This document shows, piece by piece, positions 20,563 to 29,732 of a DNA stretch of 57,783 nucleotides. How positions within the stretch are numbered: the first letter of the stretch is position 1; each line of letters opens with the position of its first letter. The notes under the pieces were generated by a model that was given only the letters and a program-made list of their open reading frames with translations, did not search any database and was not told the origin of the DNA. The DNA lies in assembly GCF_002699855.1 (NCBI RefSeq), contig NZ_LKBW01000002.1, forward strand, positions 1-57,783, in the 5' to 3' direction. The position numbers and the translations under genes were made by a program. This stretch comes from Pseudomonas amygdali. Its GTDB lineage: Bacteria; Pseudomonadota; Gammaproteobacteria; Pseudomonadales; Pseudomonadaceae.

Positions 20563-21321
20563 ATGGCTGTTGCCCTGAGCACCCTGGTCGAAGAAGCCGA
20601 CCGCTATCTGAACAGTGCCCGGATTCAGGATTATTGCCCTAATGGCCTTCAGGTCGAGGGTCGGCCTCAAGTGATGCGCATCGTCAGCGGCGTGACGGCC
20701 AGCCAGGCATTGCTGGACGCTGCCGTAGAGGCTCAGGCTGATCTGATTCTGGTCCATCACGGTTATTTCTGGAAAGGCGAAAACCCCTGTGTTGTCGGCA
20801 TGAAGCAGCGTCGCCTGAAAACTCTGCTCAAGCACGACATCAGCCTGCTTGCCTACCACCTGCCGCTGGACGTGCACCCTGAAGTGGGCAATAACGTGCA
20901 GCTGGCACGTCAGTTGGACATCACTGTCGAAGGCCCGCTGGACCCCGAAAATTCGCGAGTGGTCGGCTTGATCGGTTCGTTGTCCGAACCCATGACGCCG
21001 CGGGATTTTGCCCGTCGCGTGCAGGATGCGCTGGGGCGTGAGCCATTGCTTATCGAAGGCAGTCAGATGATTCGCCGTGTCGGCTGGTGCACGGGCGGTG
21101 GTCAGAACTACATTGATCAGGCAGTGCGGGAAGGCGTCGATCTGTTCCTGAGTGGCGAAGCGTCGGAGCAGACATTCCACAGCGCACGGGAGAACGACAT
21201 CAGCTTCATCGCGGCCGGTCATCACGCCACCGAGCGATATGGCGTTCAGGCCCTGGGTGATTACCTGGCCCGACGCTTTGCGCTCGAGCATATCTTCATC
21301 GACTGCCCGAACCCGATTTGA
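20563..21321 (+). CDS. Nif3-like dinuclear metal centre protein
   Basis: The product (252 residues) belongs to the Nif3/YbgI (DUF34) family, toroidal hexamers with a two-metal site. Putative metal ligands appear as the HH pair in LILVHHGYFWKG, the later LAYHLPLDVHPEVGN, and the C-terminal IAAGHHATERYGVQALG. The biological function of the family is unsettled; GTP cyclohydrolase-like and metal-insertion roles have been suggested. It lies divergent from algW, as in other Pseudomonas (PA4445). TTTAGGAG precedes the ATG. Confidence 0.92.
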   Translation: MAVALSTLVEEADRYLNSARIQDYCPNGLQVEGRPQVMRIVSGVTASQALLDAAVEAQADLILVHHGYFWKGENPCVVGMKQRRLKTLLKHDISLLAYHLPLDVHPEVGNNVQLARQLDITVEGPLDPENSRVVGLIGSLSEPMTPRDFARRVQDALGREPLLIEGSQMIRRVGWCTGGGQNYIDQAVREGVDLFLSGEASEQTFHSARENDISFIAAGHHATERYGVQALGDYLARRFALEHIFIDCPNPI

Positions 21322-21474
21322 ACGATCAAACAGCAGGGCATATGCATAGATCGTTTCGATCTAGCTGCATCGCTGATTAGCGATATCACGCATGTTAAAG
21401 TGCTCGGCTCGAATACGGCCCGCAGGCCGCCCCGGGGTTTCCCGGTCCATAACGAACGCAATCCGTGAGTAGCC

Positions 21475-22392
21475 ATGGTTGACAAACTGACGCATCTGAA
21501 ACAGCTGGAGGCGGAAAGCATCCACATTATCCGCGAGGTCGCCGCCGAGTTCGATAACCCGGTGATGCTGTACTCGATCGGCAAGGATTCGGCCGTGATG
21601 CTGCACCTGGCGCGCAAGGCATTCTTCCCCGGTAAATTGCCATTCCCGGTCATGCACGTCGATACTCGCTGGAAATTCCAGGAGATGTATCGTTTTCGCG
21701 ACAAGATGGTCGAGGAAATGGGCCTGGACCTGATCACTCACATCAACCCCGATGGTGTGGCGCAGGGCATCAACCCCTTCACCCACGGAAGCGCCAAACA
21801 TACCGACATCATGAAGACCGAGGGCCTGAAGCAGGCGCTCGACAAGCATGGTTTCGATGCCGCTTTCGGCGGTGCCCGGCGCGACGAAGAAAAGTCCCGG
21901 GCCAAGGAACGCGTCTATTCGTTCCGCGACAGCAAACATCGCTGGGACCCTAAAAACCAGCGCCCCGAGCTGTGGAATGTCTATAACGGCAACGTCAACA
22001 AAGGCGAGTCTATCCGGGTGTTCCCGCTCTCCAACTGGACCGAGCTGGACATCTGGCAGTACATCTACCTTGAAGGCATCCCTATCGTGCCGCTGTACTT
22101 CGCCGCCGAGCGCGACGTGATCGAGAAGAACGGTACGCTGATCATGATCGACGACGAGCGCATCCTCGAGCATCTCACCGATGAAGAGAAGTCGCGCATC
22201 GTCAAGAAAAAGGTCCGTTTCCGCACCCTCGGCTGCTACCCGCTGACCGGTGCTGTAGAGTCCGAAGCGACCAGCCTGACCGACATCATTCAGGAAATGT
22301 TGCTGACGCGAACTTCCGAGCGCCAGGGCCGGGTCATTGACCATGACGGCGCTGGCTCGATGGAAGAAAAGAAACGTCAGGGTTATTTCTAA
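21475..22392 (+). CDS. cysD: Sulfate adenylyltransferase small subunit CysD
   Basis: The product (305 residues) is the catalytic subunit of ATP sulfurylase. It forms adenosine 5'-phosphosulfate from ATP and sulfate, driven by GTP hydrolysis on CysN. The PP-loop type ATP site is [14 protein letters not shown] near residues 33-47, with the downstream [16 protein letters not shown] and [14 protein letters not shown] motifs. It is followed 10 bases later by cysNC. The 153-base gap upstream probably holds a CysB-controlled promoter, but I see no definite CysB site. Confidence 0.97.
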   Translation: MVDKLTHLKQLEAESIHIIREVAAEFDNPVMLYSIGKDSAVMLHLARKAFFPGKLPFPVMHVDTRWKFQEMYRFRDKMVEEMGLDLITHINPDGVAQGINPFTHGSAKHTDIMKTEGLKQALDKHGFDAAFGGARRDEEKSRAKERVYSFRDSKHRWDPKNQRPELWNVYNGNVNKGESIRVFPLSNWTELDIWQYIYLEGIPIVPLYFAAERDVIEKNGTLIMIDDERILEHLTDEEKSRIVKKKVRFRTLGCYPLTGAVESEATSLTDIIQEMLLTRTSERQGRVIDHDGAGSMEEKKRQGYF

Positions 22393-22402
22393 GGGGTGTC
22401 AC

Positions 22403-24301
22403 ATGTCGCATCAATCTGATTTGATCAGCGAGGACATCCTCGCCTACCTGGGCCAGCACGAACGCAAGGAAATGCTGCGCTTTCTTACCTGTGGCAACGT
22501 CGATGACGGCAAGAGCACGCTGATCGGGCGTCTGCTGCATGACTCGAAGATGATCTATGAAGATCACCTTGAAGCCATCACCCGGGACTCGAAGAAGTCC
22601 GGCACCACTGGCGATGACGTCGATCTGGCGTTGCTGGTGGATGGTCTGCAGGCCGAGCGGGAGCAGGGCATCACTATCGATGTTGCCTATCGCTATTTCT
22701 CCACGGCCAAGCGAAAGTTCATCATTGCCGATACACCGGGCCATGAGCAGTACACCCGTAACATGGCCACCGGCGCTTCGACCTGTGACCTGGCGATCAT
22801 TCTGGTGGACGCGCGCTATGGCGTGCAGACCCAGACCCGTCGTCACAGCTATATCGCCTCTCTGCTGGGTATCAAGCACATCGTCGTCGCCATCAACAAG
22901 ATGGACCTCAACGGCTTCGATGAGGGCGTGTTCGAGTCGATCAAGGCCGATTACCTGAAGTTCGCCGAGGGTATCGCGTTCAAGCCGACCACCATGGCGT
23001 TTGTTCCAATGTCAGCGCTCAAGGGCGACAACGTGGTGAACAAGAGCGAGCGTTCGCCCTGGTACACCGGCCAGTCGCTGATGGAAATTCTCGAGACCGT
23101 CGAAATCGCCAGCGACCGCAACTATGCGGACCTGCGTTTCCCGGTGCAGTACGTCAACCGTCCAAACCTGAACTTCCGCGGTTTCGCCGGTACGCTGGCC
23201 AGCGGTATCGTGCACAAGGGCGACGAGATCGTCGTGCTGCCGTCGGGCAAGAGCAGCCGTGTGAAGTCCATCGTCACTTTTGAAGGCGAGCTGGAGCAGG
23301 CCGGTCCGGGGCAGGCCGTGACGCTGACCATGGAAGACGAGATCGACATTTCCCGCGGTGATCTGCTGGTGCATGCCGACAACGTCCCACAGGTCAGCGA
23401 TGCGTTCGACGCGATGCTGGTGTGGATGGCCGAAGAGCCCATGCTGCCGGGCAAGAAGTACGACATCAAGCGCGCTACCAGCTATGTGCCTGGCTCTATT
23501 GCCAGCATTACTCATCGGGTCGATGTGAACACGCTGCAGGAAGGCCCTGCCAGCTCGTTGCAGTTGAACGAGATCGGACGCGTCAAAGTCAGCCTCGATG
23601 CGCCCATCGCGCTGGACGGCTATGACAGAAACCCCACCACTGGCTCGTTCATCGTCATCGATCGTCTGACCAATGGCACTGTGGCCGCGGGCATGATCAT
23701 TGCCAGGCCGGTTTCAGGCGGTGGCTCGCAGCATCATGGCGAGCTGGCCCACGTCTCGACTGAAGAGCGTGCGCAGCGTTTCGGCCAGCAGCCGGCTACC
23801 GTATTGTTCAGCGGCCTGTCCGGCGCAGGCAAAAGTACGTTGGCGTATGCGGTCGAGCGTAAGTTGTTCGACATGGGCCGTGCGGTCTATGTGCTGGACG
23901 GTCAGAACCTGCGTCATGACCTGAACAAGGGCTTGCCACAGGACCGTGCCGGGCGTACCGAGAACTGGAGCCGTGCCGCCCACGTGGCGCGCCAGTTCAA
24001 CGAAGCGGGCCTGCTGACCCTGGCTGCCTTTGTGGCGCCGGATGCCGAGGGCCGTGAGCGCGCCAAGGCGCTGATCGGCAAGGATCGTCTGCTGACCGTC
24101 TATGTTCAGGCGTCGCCAGCAGTCTGCCGCGAGCGTGACCCGCAAGGCCTGTATGCCGCTGATGGCGACAACATTCCTGGCGAGTCCTTTCCGTATGACG
24201 TGCCGCTGAATGCCGATCTGGTGATCGATACGCAGACACTCAACCTGGAAGAAAGCGTTAAACAGGTGCTGGATCTGCTGCGCAGCCGCAGCGTGATCTG
24301 A
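22403..24301 (+). CDS. cysNC: Fused sulfate adenylyltransferase GTPase / APS kinase CysNC
   Basis: The product (632 residues) joins two enzymes of sulfate activation. Residues about 1-440 are CysN, an EF-Tu-like GTPase, with G1 [10 protein letters not shown]3 [16 protein letters not shown]4 NKMD and two beta-barrel domains. Residues about 455-632 are CysC (APS kinase), with a second P-loop GLSGAGKST at about 470-478 and [14 protein letters not shown]. The fusion channels APS from CysDN to PAPS. I chose ATG 22403 ([12 protein letters not shown]) over an in-frame ATG at 22337 that lies inside cysD. Confidence 0.96.
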   Translation: MSHQSDLISEDILAYLGQHERKEMLRFLTCGNVDDGKSTLIGRLLHDSKMIYEDHLEAITRDSKKSGTTGDDVDLALLVDGLQAEREQGITIDVAYRYFSTAKRKFIIADTPGHEQYTRNMATGASTCDLAIILVDARYGVQTQTRRHSYIASLLGIKHIVVAINKMDLNGFDEGVFESIKADYLKFAEGIAFKPTTMAFVPMSALKGDNVVNKSERSPWYTGQSLMEILETVEIASDRNYADLRFPVQYVNRPNLNFRGFAGTLASGIVHKGDEIVVLPSGKSSRVKSIVTFEGELEQAGPGQAVTLTMEDEIDISRGDLLVHADNVPQVSDAFDAMLVWMAEEPMLPGKKYDIKRATSYVPGSIASITHRVDVNTLQEGPASSLQLNEIGRVKVSLDAPIALDGYDRNPTTGSFIVIDRLTNGTVAAGMIIARPVSGGGSQHHGELAHVSTEERAQRFGQQPATVLFSGLSGAGKSTLAYAVERKLFDMGRAVYVLDGQNLRHDLNKGLPQDRAGRTENWSRAAHVARQFNEAGLLTLAAFVAPDAEGRERAKALIGKDRLLTVYVQASPAVCRERDPQGLYAADGDNIPGESFPYDVPLNADLVIDTQTLNLEESVKQVLDLLRSRSVI

Positions 24302-24352
24302 TACGCATGCAGGCGTGAAAGCCCAATGGTTTTCAGCGCCTGCATTGGCCTC

Positions 24353-24436
24353 TTCGCGAGCAAGCTCGCTCCCACAATGGTGCGCACGCACGATCTTGTG
24401 GGAGCGACCGGCGTGGCAATCCGCATTGCTCGCGAA
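24353..24436. repeat. REPIN with one enlarged arm
   Basis: A standard minus-orientation REP arm (TTCGCGAGCAAGCTCGCTCC, then CACA) lies at 24353-24376. The partner arm starts at 24396 as TGTGGGAGCGA and ends at 24428-24436 as GCTCGCGAA, but about 18 extra bases (CCGGCGTGGCAATCCGCA) sit where a 2- to 3-base loop is expected. The second arm has therefore diverged or gained an insertion. The element lies between cysNC and its terminator. Confidence 0.8.
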
Positions 24437-24448
24437 GGGGTAGGGCAC

Positions 24449-24488
24449 AAAAAAGCCCGCTGCAGATGTTCTCTGTAGCGGGCTTTTG
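24449..24488. terminator. Bidirectional terminator between cysNC and zapG
   Basis: AAAAGCCCGCTGCAGA pairs with TCTGTAGCGGGCTTTT around the loop TGTTC, a 16-pair stem with one wobble. A runs precede and T runs follow the stem, so it can stop transcription from both converging genes (cysNC on plus, zapG on minus). Confidence 0.9.
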
Positions 24489-24503
24489 TGTGGCTGTGAA
24501 TCC

Positions 24504-24947
24504 TTACCTTTTCAGGCCGTAATGCTCATCCAGCATTCCAGGCGTGTTGGGCGACTTGGGGGCGTAGTCCTTGGGTGTCTCGGTGTCGCGCGGAGGGGTC
24601 AGGCGGTCGCGATGATCGCGGTGCGCATGATTGGCCTCAGGGTGCAGGGCAGCCAGCAAGCGTTGGCGGGTCAGCTCGTCGAGAGCCAGACGGTTGGCGC
24701 CCTCGGCAAGGTGTTCCTGAACATCCTGATAGCTCTGCGAAAGCTTCTGTACCAGATTGGCCGTGCTGTTGAAGTGCGTGACTACCTCGTTCTGATAGGT
24801 GTCGAAACGCTCCTGAATGTCATCCAGCTGGCGCTGGGTGCTGTTCGGAACGGTGTTGGGCAGCAGGCGTGCTACCAGAAAACCAATGACGACACCGGCC
24901 ACCAGGGCGAGCGTCGGCAACAACCAGACTAAGAGCGAGTGTTCCAC
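24504..24947 (-). CDS. zapG: DUF1043 / YhcB (ZapG) family envelope protein
   Basis: The product (147 residues) has one N-terminal membrane helix (about residues 5-27, LVWLLPTLALVAGVVIGFLVARL), a predicted coiled coil (about 35-100, QRQLDDIQERFDTYQNEVVTHFNSTANLV), and a charged, disordered tail. This is the YhcB/ZapG (DUF1043) architecture. In E. coli the protein affects cell shape and coordinates envelope growth with division, though the mechanism is not settled. It is transcribed towards cysNC. Identification rests on architecture and synteny (PA4441). Confidence 0.88.
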   Translation of the reverse strand: MEHSLLVWLLPTLALVAGVVIGFLVARLLPNTVPNSTQRQLDDIQERFDTYQNEVVTHFNSTANLVQKLSQSYQDVQEHLAEGANRLALDELTRQRLLAALHPEANHAHRDHRDRLTPPRDTETPKDYAPKSPNTPGMLDEHYGLKR

Positions 24948-25092
24948 GAGTCCTTCCTCTATAAACGGCTTTGCTTTACGTTAACGGCTGGAACCTGCGC
25001 TGTATACCCGCGACGTATCGTTGATATGCAAGCCGCAGACAATCAGCTAGACGAGTCGACCCATTTCGAGGTCACGGAGTTCTGTTTTACTC

Positions 25093-25728
25093 ATGCGTGA
25101 AACCCCATTATTTATCGATGGCCCAGAAGGCCAGCTCGAAGCGCTGTATCAGGATGTACCCGACGCCCGAGGCGTTGCACTGATCTGCCATCCTAACCCG
25201 ATACAGGGTGGAACGATGCTCAATAAAGTCGTCTCGACGTTGCAGCGTACCGCAAGGGATCAAGGTCTGATCACCTTACGCTTCAATTATCGCGGTGTCG
25301 GTGTCGGTGCCAGTGCCGGTACGTCGGTCGCCGGGCCAGGTGAGATCGATGATGCCCAGGCTGCTGCCAAGTGGCTGCGCGCGCAACATCCTGATCTGCC
25401 CATGACCCTGTTCGGTTTTTCTTTCGGTGGCTACGTTGCCGCCAACCTGGGCGGTCGTCTTGAAGGGCAGGGCGAAAAACTGACGCATTTGTTTCTGATT
25501 GCTGCAGCTGCCTCGCGGCTCAAGGATCAAAGCGTCTTGCCGCAAGCCTGCCCGCTGACGATCATTCAGCCAGAAGACGATGAAGTGATCGATCCCGAAA
25601 CGGTCTATGAATGGTCGGCAGCGCTGCAACGCCCCCATGAGCTGCTGAAAGTGGCAGAATGCGGACACTTTTTTCACGGCAAGCTGACCGATCTGAAAGA
25701 TCTGCTTCTGCCGCGACTTTCCAACTGA
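25093..25728 (+). CDS. Alpha/beta hydrolase of unknown substrate
   Basis: The product (211 residues) is a small alpha/beta hydrolase related to the dienelactone hydrolase group, as PA4440. The nucleophile elbow is GFSFGG at about residues 114-119, the oxyanion/HPNP segment is ALICHPNPIQGGTMLNKVV, and a late AECGHFFHGK supplies the histidine; the acid is probably in QPEDDEVIDPE. No signal peptide is seen, so it is likely cytosolic. The substrate is unknown. It lies 39 bases before trpS. Confidence 0.88.
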   Translation: MRETPLFIDGPEGQLEALYQDVPDARGVALICHPNPIQGGTMLNKVVSTLQRTARDQGLITLRFNYRGVGVGASAGTSVAGPGEIDDAQAAAKWLRAQHPDLPMTLFGFSFGGYVAANLGGRLEGQGEKLTHLFLIAAAASRLKDQSVLPQACPLTIIQPEDDEVIDPETVYEWSAALQRPHELLKVAECGHFFHGKLTDLKDLLLPRLSN

Positions 25729-25767
25729 TTGCAGCCCGTATTGCATCCTTTAGATAAGCGACCTGCC

Positions 25768-27117
25768 ATGACCACTCGTATCCTGACCGGTATCACGACC
25801 ACCGGCACTCCCCATCTGGGTAACTACGCGGGCGCGATTCGCCCGGCCATTGTCGCCAGCCGTCAGAGCGATTTCGACTCGTTCTACTTTCTGGCCGACT
25901 ACCACGCGTTGATCAAATGCGATGACCCGCTGCGCATTCAGCGCTCGCGTCTGGAAATCGCTGCGACCTGGCTGGCAGCTGGCCTGGACGTTGATCGTGT
26001 GACCTTCTATCGCCAGTCGGACATTCCAGAGATCCCGGAACTGACCTGGCTGCTTACCTGCGTGGCGGCCAAGGGCCTGCTTAACCGCGCGCACGCCTAC
26101 AAGGCATCAGTGGACAAGAACGTCGAAGGTGGCGAGGACCCGGATGCGGGCATCACCATGGGGCTGTACAGCTATCCGGTACTGATGGCCGCTGACATTC
26201 TGATGTTCAATGCGCATCAGGTTCCTGTGGGGCGCGACCAGATCCAGCACGTTGAAATGGCCCGCGACATCGGCCAGCGGTTCAACCACCTGTTTGGCAA
26301 TGGCAAGGAATTCTTTGTCATGCCCGAGGCCTTGATCGAAGAGAGCGTCGCCACGCTACCCGGTCTGGACGGGCGCAAGATGTCGAAAAGCTACGACAAC
26401 ACCATTCCGTTGTTCAGCAGCGCCAAGGAGATGAAAAGCGCCATATCGCGCATCGTCACCGACTCGCGCGCGCCGGGTGAAGCGAAGGATCCGGACACCT
26501 CGCACCTGTTCACCCTGTATCAAGCGTTTTCGACGGCAGAGCAGTGCGCTGAATTCCGTTCCGATCTATTGCAGGGGCTGGGCTGGGGCGAAGCGAAGAA
26601 TCGTCTGTTCACCTTGCTGGATGCGCAATTGAGTGAGCCCCGTGAAAAATATCTGTGGCTGATCGAGCGTCCTGCCGATCTCGAAGATATCCTGCTCGCC
26701 GGCGCGCAGAAGGCACGCCGGGTTGCCACGCCGTTTCTGGAGGAACTGCGTGAGGCGGTGGGCCTGCGCTCGTTCCGCGCCACGGTGCAAAACGCCGATA
26801 CCGGCAAGAAAAAGGCCACCAAGGGCGCTCGTTTCGTCAGCTTCCTTGAAGACGACGGCAGCTTCCGTTTCCGCCTGCTGGCCGCCGATGGCGAGCAGCT
26901 GCTGTTGTCGCGCAATTTTGCCGACGGCAAGGCGGCCGGCATCGCCAGCAAGCAGTTGCAGCAGGGCGGTGAGCTGGATCTGCGCAGTGAAGCCAATGGT
27001 TTCACGCTGTGGCTGGACGGCGAGTGTGTAGCCGATAGCCCGGAGTTCGCCGATGCCATTGCGCGCGACAACGCGATTCAAACCCTTAAGCTGGCACTTG
27101 CTCCTCAACAGGACTGA
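25768..27117 (+). CDS. trpS: Tryptophanyl-tRNA synthetase TrpS with C-terminal extension
   Basis: The product (449 residues) charges tRNA-Trp and is a class I synthetase. The HIGH-like motif is PHLGN at residues 15-19 and the KMSKS loop is at 204-208. The usual bacterial enzyme ends near residue 335; here about 100 more residues follow. This tail contains FLEDDGSFRFRLLAADGEQL, which resembles the YegP/DUF1508 fold, possibly in two copies. A long TrpS is usual in Pseudomonas, so the tail is native. I chose ATG 25768 over an in-frame ATG at 25729 because MTTRILTG matches the family start. Confidence 0.95.
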   Translation: MTTRILTGITTTGTPHLGNYAGAIRPAIVASRQSDFDSFYFLADYHALIKCDDPLRIQRSRLEIAATWLAAGLDVDRVTFYRQSDIPEIPELTWLLTCVAAKGLLNRAHAYKASVDKNVEGGEDPDAGITMGLYSYPVLMAADILMFNAHQVPVGRDQIQHVEMARDIGQRFNHLFGNGKEFFVMPEALIEESVATLPGLDGRKMSKSYDNTIPLFSSAKEMKSAISRIVTDSRAPGEAKDPDTSHLFTLYQAFSTAEQCAEFRSDLLQGLGWGEAKNRLFTLLDAQLSEPREKYLWLIERPADLEDILLAGAQKARRVATPFLEELREAVGLRSFRATVQNADTGKKKATKGARFVSFLEDDGSFRFRLLAADGEQLLLSRNFADGKAAGIASKQLQQGGELDLRSEANGFTLWLDGECVADSPEFADAIARDNAIQTLKLALAPQQD

Positions 27118-27130
27118 TTGCCAATCCCCG

Positions 27131-27160
27131 GGGTCGTCGCTACAGTGACGACCCGTTTTT
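27131..27160 (+). terminator. Terminator after trpS
   Basis: GGGTCGTCGC at 27131-27140 pairs with GTGACGACCC at 27145-27154 around a 4-base loop (one wobble), followed by GTTTTTG. This is a standard intrinsic terminator between trpS and zapE. Confidence 0.88.
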
Positions 27161-27179
27161 GTTGCCTTGCTAACGAATT

Positions 27180-28274
27180 ATGACGCCCCTAGAACGATAT
27201 CAATCTGATCTGAAACGCCCGGACTTCTTTCACGATGCCGCGCAGGAAAATGCTGTGCGCCATTTGCAGCGCCTGTATGACGATCTGGTTGCCGCTCACG
27301 ACAGCAAGCCCGGCCTGTTCGGCAAGCTGTTTGGCAAGAAAGAGCCGACCCTGGTCAAGGGTTTGTACTTCTGGGGGGGCGTGGGCCGTGGCAAGACCTA
27401 CCTGGTCGATACGTTCTTTGACGCGCTGCCGTTTCAGGACAAGGTCCGTACGCACTTCCACCGCTTCATGAAGCGCGTGCACGAAGAGATGAAGACCCTC
27501 AAGGGCGAGCGAAATCCGCTGACGATCATCGCCAAGCGTTTTTCCGACGAGGCACGGGTTATCTGTTTCGACGAGTTCTTTGTTTCCGACATCACCGATG
27601 CCATGATTCTGGGCACGCTGATGGAAGAACTGTTCAAAAATGGCGTAACGCTGGTGGCAACCTCCAACATCGTTCCGGACGGTTTGTACAAGGACGGCCT
27701 GCAACGCGCGCGTTTCCTGCCTGCAATTGCGCTGATCAAACAGAACACCGACATCGTCAACGTCGACAGCGGCGTCGATTACCGTCTGCGTCACCTGGAG
27801 CAGGCTGAGCTGTTTCACTTCCCGCTCAACGAAGTTGCGCAGGAAAGCCTGCGCAAAAGCTTCAAGGCCCTGACCGCGGATTGCGCCGAAACCATCGAAA
27901 ACGATGTGTTGATGATCGAAAACCGCGAGATCCGTGCCCTGCGTACCTGTGATGATGTGGCCTGGTTCGACTTCCGCGAGCTGTGCGACGGGCCACGCAG
28001 CCAGAACGACTACATCGAGCTGGGCAAGATCTTTCATGCTGTGCTGATCAGTGGCGTCGAGCAGATGGACGTTTCTACCGATGACATCGCCCGACGTTTT
28101 ATCAACATGGTCGACGAGTTCTACGATCGCAACGTCAAGCTGATCATTTCAGCCGAGGTTGAGTTGAAGGACCTGTACACCGGTGGCCGGTTGATGTTCG
28201 AGTTTCAACGCACCCTGAGCCGTCTACTGGAAATGCAATCCCACGAATTCCTCTCGCGGGCGCACAAGCCCTAG
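27180..28274 (+). CDS. zapE: AFG1-like ATPase ZapE
   Basis: The product (364 residues) is an AFG1/LACE1-family P-loop ATPase. In E. coli, ZapE binds FtsZ and is needed for division under stress. Walker A is GGVGRGKT at residues 66-73, Walker B is VICFDEFFVSD near 120-130, and the conserved ATSNIVPDGLYKDGLQRARFLPAI follows. The gene follows the trpS terminator. Its start has no strong ribosome site (GCTAACGAATT). Size and motifs are normal. Confidence 0.95.
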   Translation: MTPLERYQSDLKRPDFFHDAAQENAVRHLQRLYDDLVAAHDSKPGLFGKLFGKKEPTLVKGLYFWGGVGRGKTYLVDTFFDALPFQDKVRTHFHRFMKRVHEEMKTLKGERNPLTIIAKRFSDEARVICFDEFFVSDITDAMILGTLMEELFKNGVTLVATSNIVPDGLYKDGLQRARFLPAIALIKQNTDIVNVDSGVDYRLRHLEQAELFHFPLNEVAQESLRKSFKALTADCAETIENDVLMIENREIRALRTCDDVAWFDFRELCDGPRSQNDYIELGKIFHAVLISGVEQMDVSTDDIARRFINMVDEFYDRNVKLIISAEVELKDLYTGGRLMFEFQRTLSRLLEMQSHEFLSRAHKP

Positions 28275-28277
28275 CAG

Positions 28278-28332
28278 CGACTGCAAGCGGCAAGTTTCAA
28301 GCTGCACGCTTGAAGCTCGCCCATGCTGCAGC
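28278..28332. repeat. Degenerate inverted repeat between zapE and the GlxA-like gene
   Basis: AGTTTCAAGC pairs with GCTTGAAGCT around TGCAC near 28290-28314, with a further GCTGCAGCTC/GAGCT-type dyad beyond. CAAGCTGCAAGC-like sequence of this kind is a common Pseudomonas intergenic repeat. It may also serve as a bidirectional transcription stop between the two converging genes. Confidence 0.55.
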
Positions 28333-29336
28333 TCACAGCTTTTCCTTCTGGCTCTCGAACTGCTGCCGGTACTGGTTGGGTGACAGCTCGGTGTGTTGGC
28401 GAAACAGCCGGGCGAAGAAGCTGGCGTCGTCATAGCCCACCTCGTAGCTGATGGTCTTGATGCTTTTGCGAGACCCTGACAGCAATCCCTTTGCCGTTTC
28501 GATCCGCAGCCGTTGCAGGTAATGCAGCGGCTTGTCACCGGTTGCGGTCTGAAAGCGGCGCATGAAATTGCGAATGCTCATACCGTGCCTCGGGCCACAT
28601 CTTCAAAGCGGAACTTGTCGGCAAAGTGCTCTTCCAGCCAGTGCTGAATCTGCAGGATCACCACGTCCTGATGCAGTTTCTGCCCGCCAAAGCCTATGCG
28701 GCCCGGTGAGTAGGTGCGGCGTACCTCGTAAAGAATATCGCGGGCCACGGCCTGCGCGACGTTGGCACCGCAGAACCGCTCGATCAGGTAGATGTAGAGG
28801 TCGCACGCTGACGTCGTGCCCCCTGCGCAGTACACGTTATCGGCGTCAGTCAGGTGCTTTTCCTGGTTGAGCAGCACCTTGGGGTAGCGTTCGGCAAATG
28901 CACCGAAGAAGCGCCAGTAGGTAGTCGCTTCCTTGCCGTCGAGCAATCCTGCCTCGGCAAGCCAGTAGACCCCGGTGGCTTCGGCGCAGAGTACGGCACC
29001 GTTGGCGTGTTGCTCACGCAGCCAGGGCAGGATCTGCGGGTAGCGTTCGCACAGGGTTTCAAAATCATCCCAAAAGGCCGGGATAACGATGATGTCGCTT
29101 TGGCACAGCACGCCGTCGACTGGCAATGTGACGTCGCTGAAGCTGCTGACGGAGAGTCCGTCCGGGCTGACGAGGCGGGTTTCGAAAGCGGGGACCAGGC
29201 CATGGCCCAGTTGTTTGCTGTAGCGCAGGCTGGCTAAGTGGAAGAAGTCTTTGGCCTGCATGACCGTCGAGGCAAACATCTTGTCGGTGGTCAGAATGCT
29301 TACGCGGCGCAGCAGAGTAGCGTGTTGGATCGGCAT
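28333..29336 (-). pseudogene. GlxA-family AraC-type regulator split by a frameshift
   Basis: Read on the minus strand, residues 1-252 (28578-29336) form a DJ-1/PfpI-like domain of a GlxA-type regulator (IVIPAFWDDFETLCERYPQILPWLREQHANGAVLCAEATGVYWLAEAGLLDGKEATTYW is one recognisable block around residues 80-140). The AraC helix-turn-helix domain begins at its end (FRFEDVARG) and then hits TGA. The other frame resumes at once with MSIRNFMRRFQTATGDKPLHYLQRLRIE (28333-28581), overlapping by 4 bases (ATGA). Family members continue straight through, VARxHGMSIRNFMRRF. One missing base near 28582-28592 explains the split. It could be a real lesion or a sequencing error. Confidence 0.8.
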
Positions 29337-29732
29337 AATCGTTATTCTTATATGGGTAAATGGTCAAGCAACGGCTGGATCGTCTTATTTTTTGTCGGGT
29401 GTGTCCAGCCTCCTCATGCCAGGATCTCTGCGAGAGGTGCGCATGATGGCTTTGTGCTAAGCGGGTAAATATCCGCCAATCCACGCCTCGCAGGCAATAA
29501 ACAGAATGTGAACAAAAAATCCGGTTGAGGTTATTTTTACAGTCTGTATAATTCGCCAGCTCTTTGCAGTGGAAGTGATGCGCCGTCTGCCGAAGAATCT
29601 TGCCGTATAACGGACGCGCTGACCCGAGCCCCCGATAGCGTCTGTTTCCGGCTGCCTTTGACTTGTCAAAGTACGCACTATTCAGTAAGATCCGCCGTCT
29701 AATTTTCAGGGCGGCCCCTGAGGCTATAAAGA
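29337..29732. promoter_or_regulatory. rplM promoter and leader region
   Basis: This 396-base gap holds no gene I can support. Two sigma-70 promoters face rplM: P1 with TTGAGG at 29525-29530 and TATAAT at 29547-29552 (16-base spacer), and P2 with TTGTCA at 29663-29668 and TAAGAT at 29686-29691 (17-base spacer). CAGGG at 29707-29711 can pair with CCCTG at 29716-29720 just before the ribosome site GAGG, a possible target for L13 autoregulation as described in E. coli. The regulator's own promoter probably lies near 29337-29400 on the minus strand but is not clear. Confidence 0.6.

Noticed and set aside
22403..24301. CysN-CysC fusion as a novel architecture
   Set aside because: This fusion is well known in Pseudomonas and other proteobacteria, and both P-loops are intact.
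29457..29678. 73-codon minus-strand frame in the rplM upstream gap
   Set aside because: No ribosome site or recognisable protein feature. It runs across the rplM promoters and is more likely chance.
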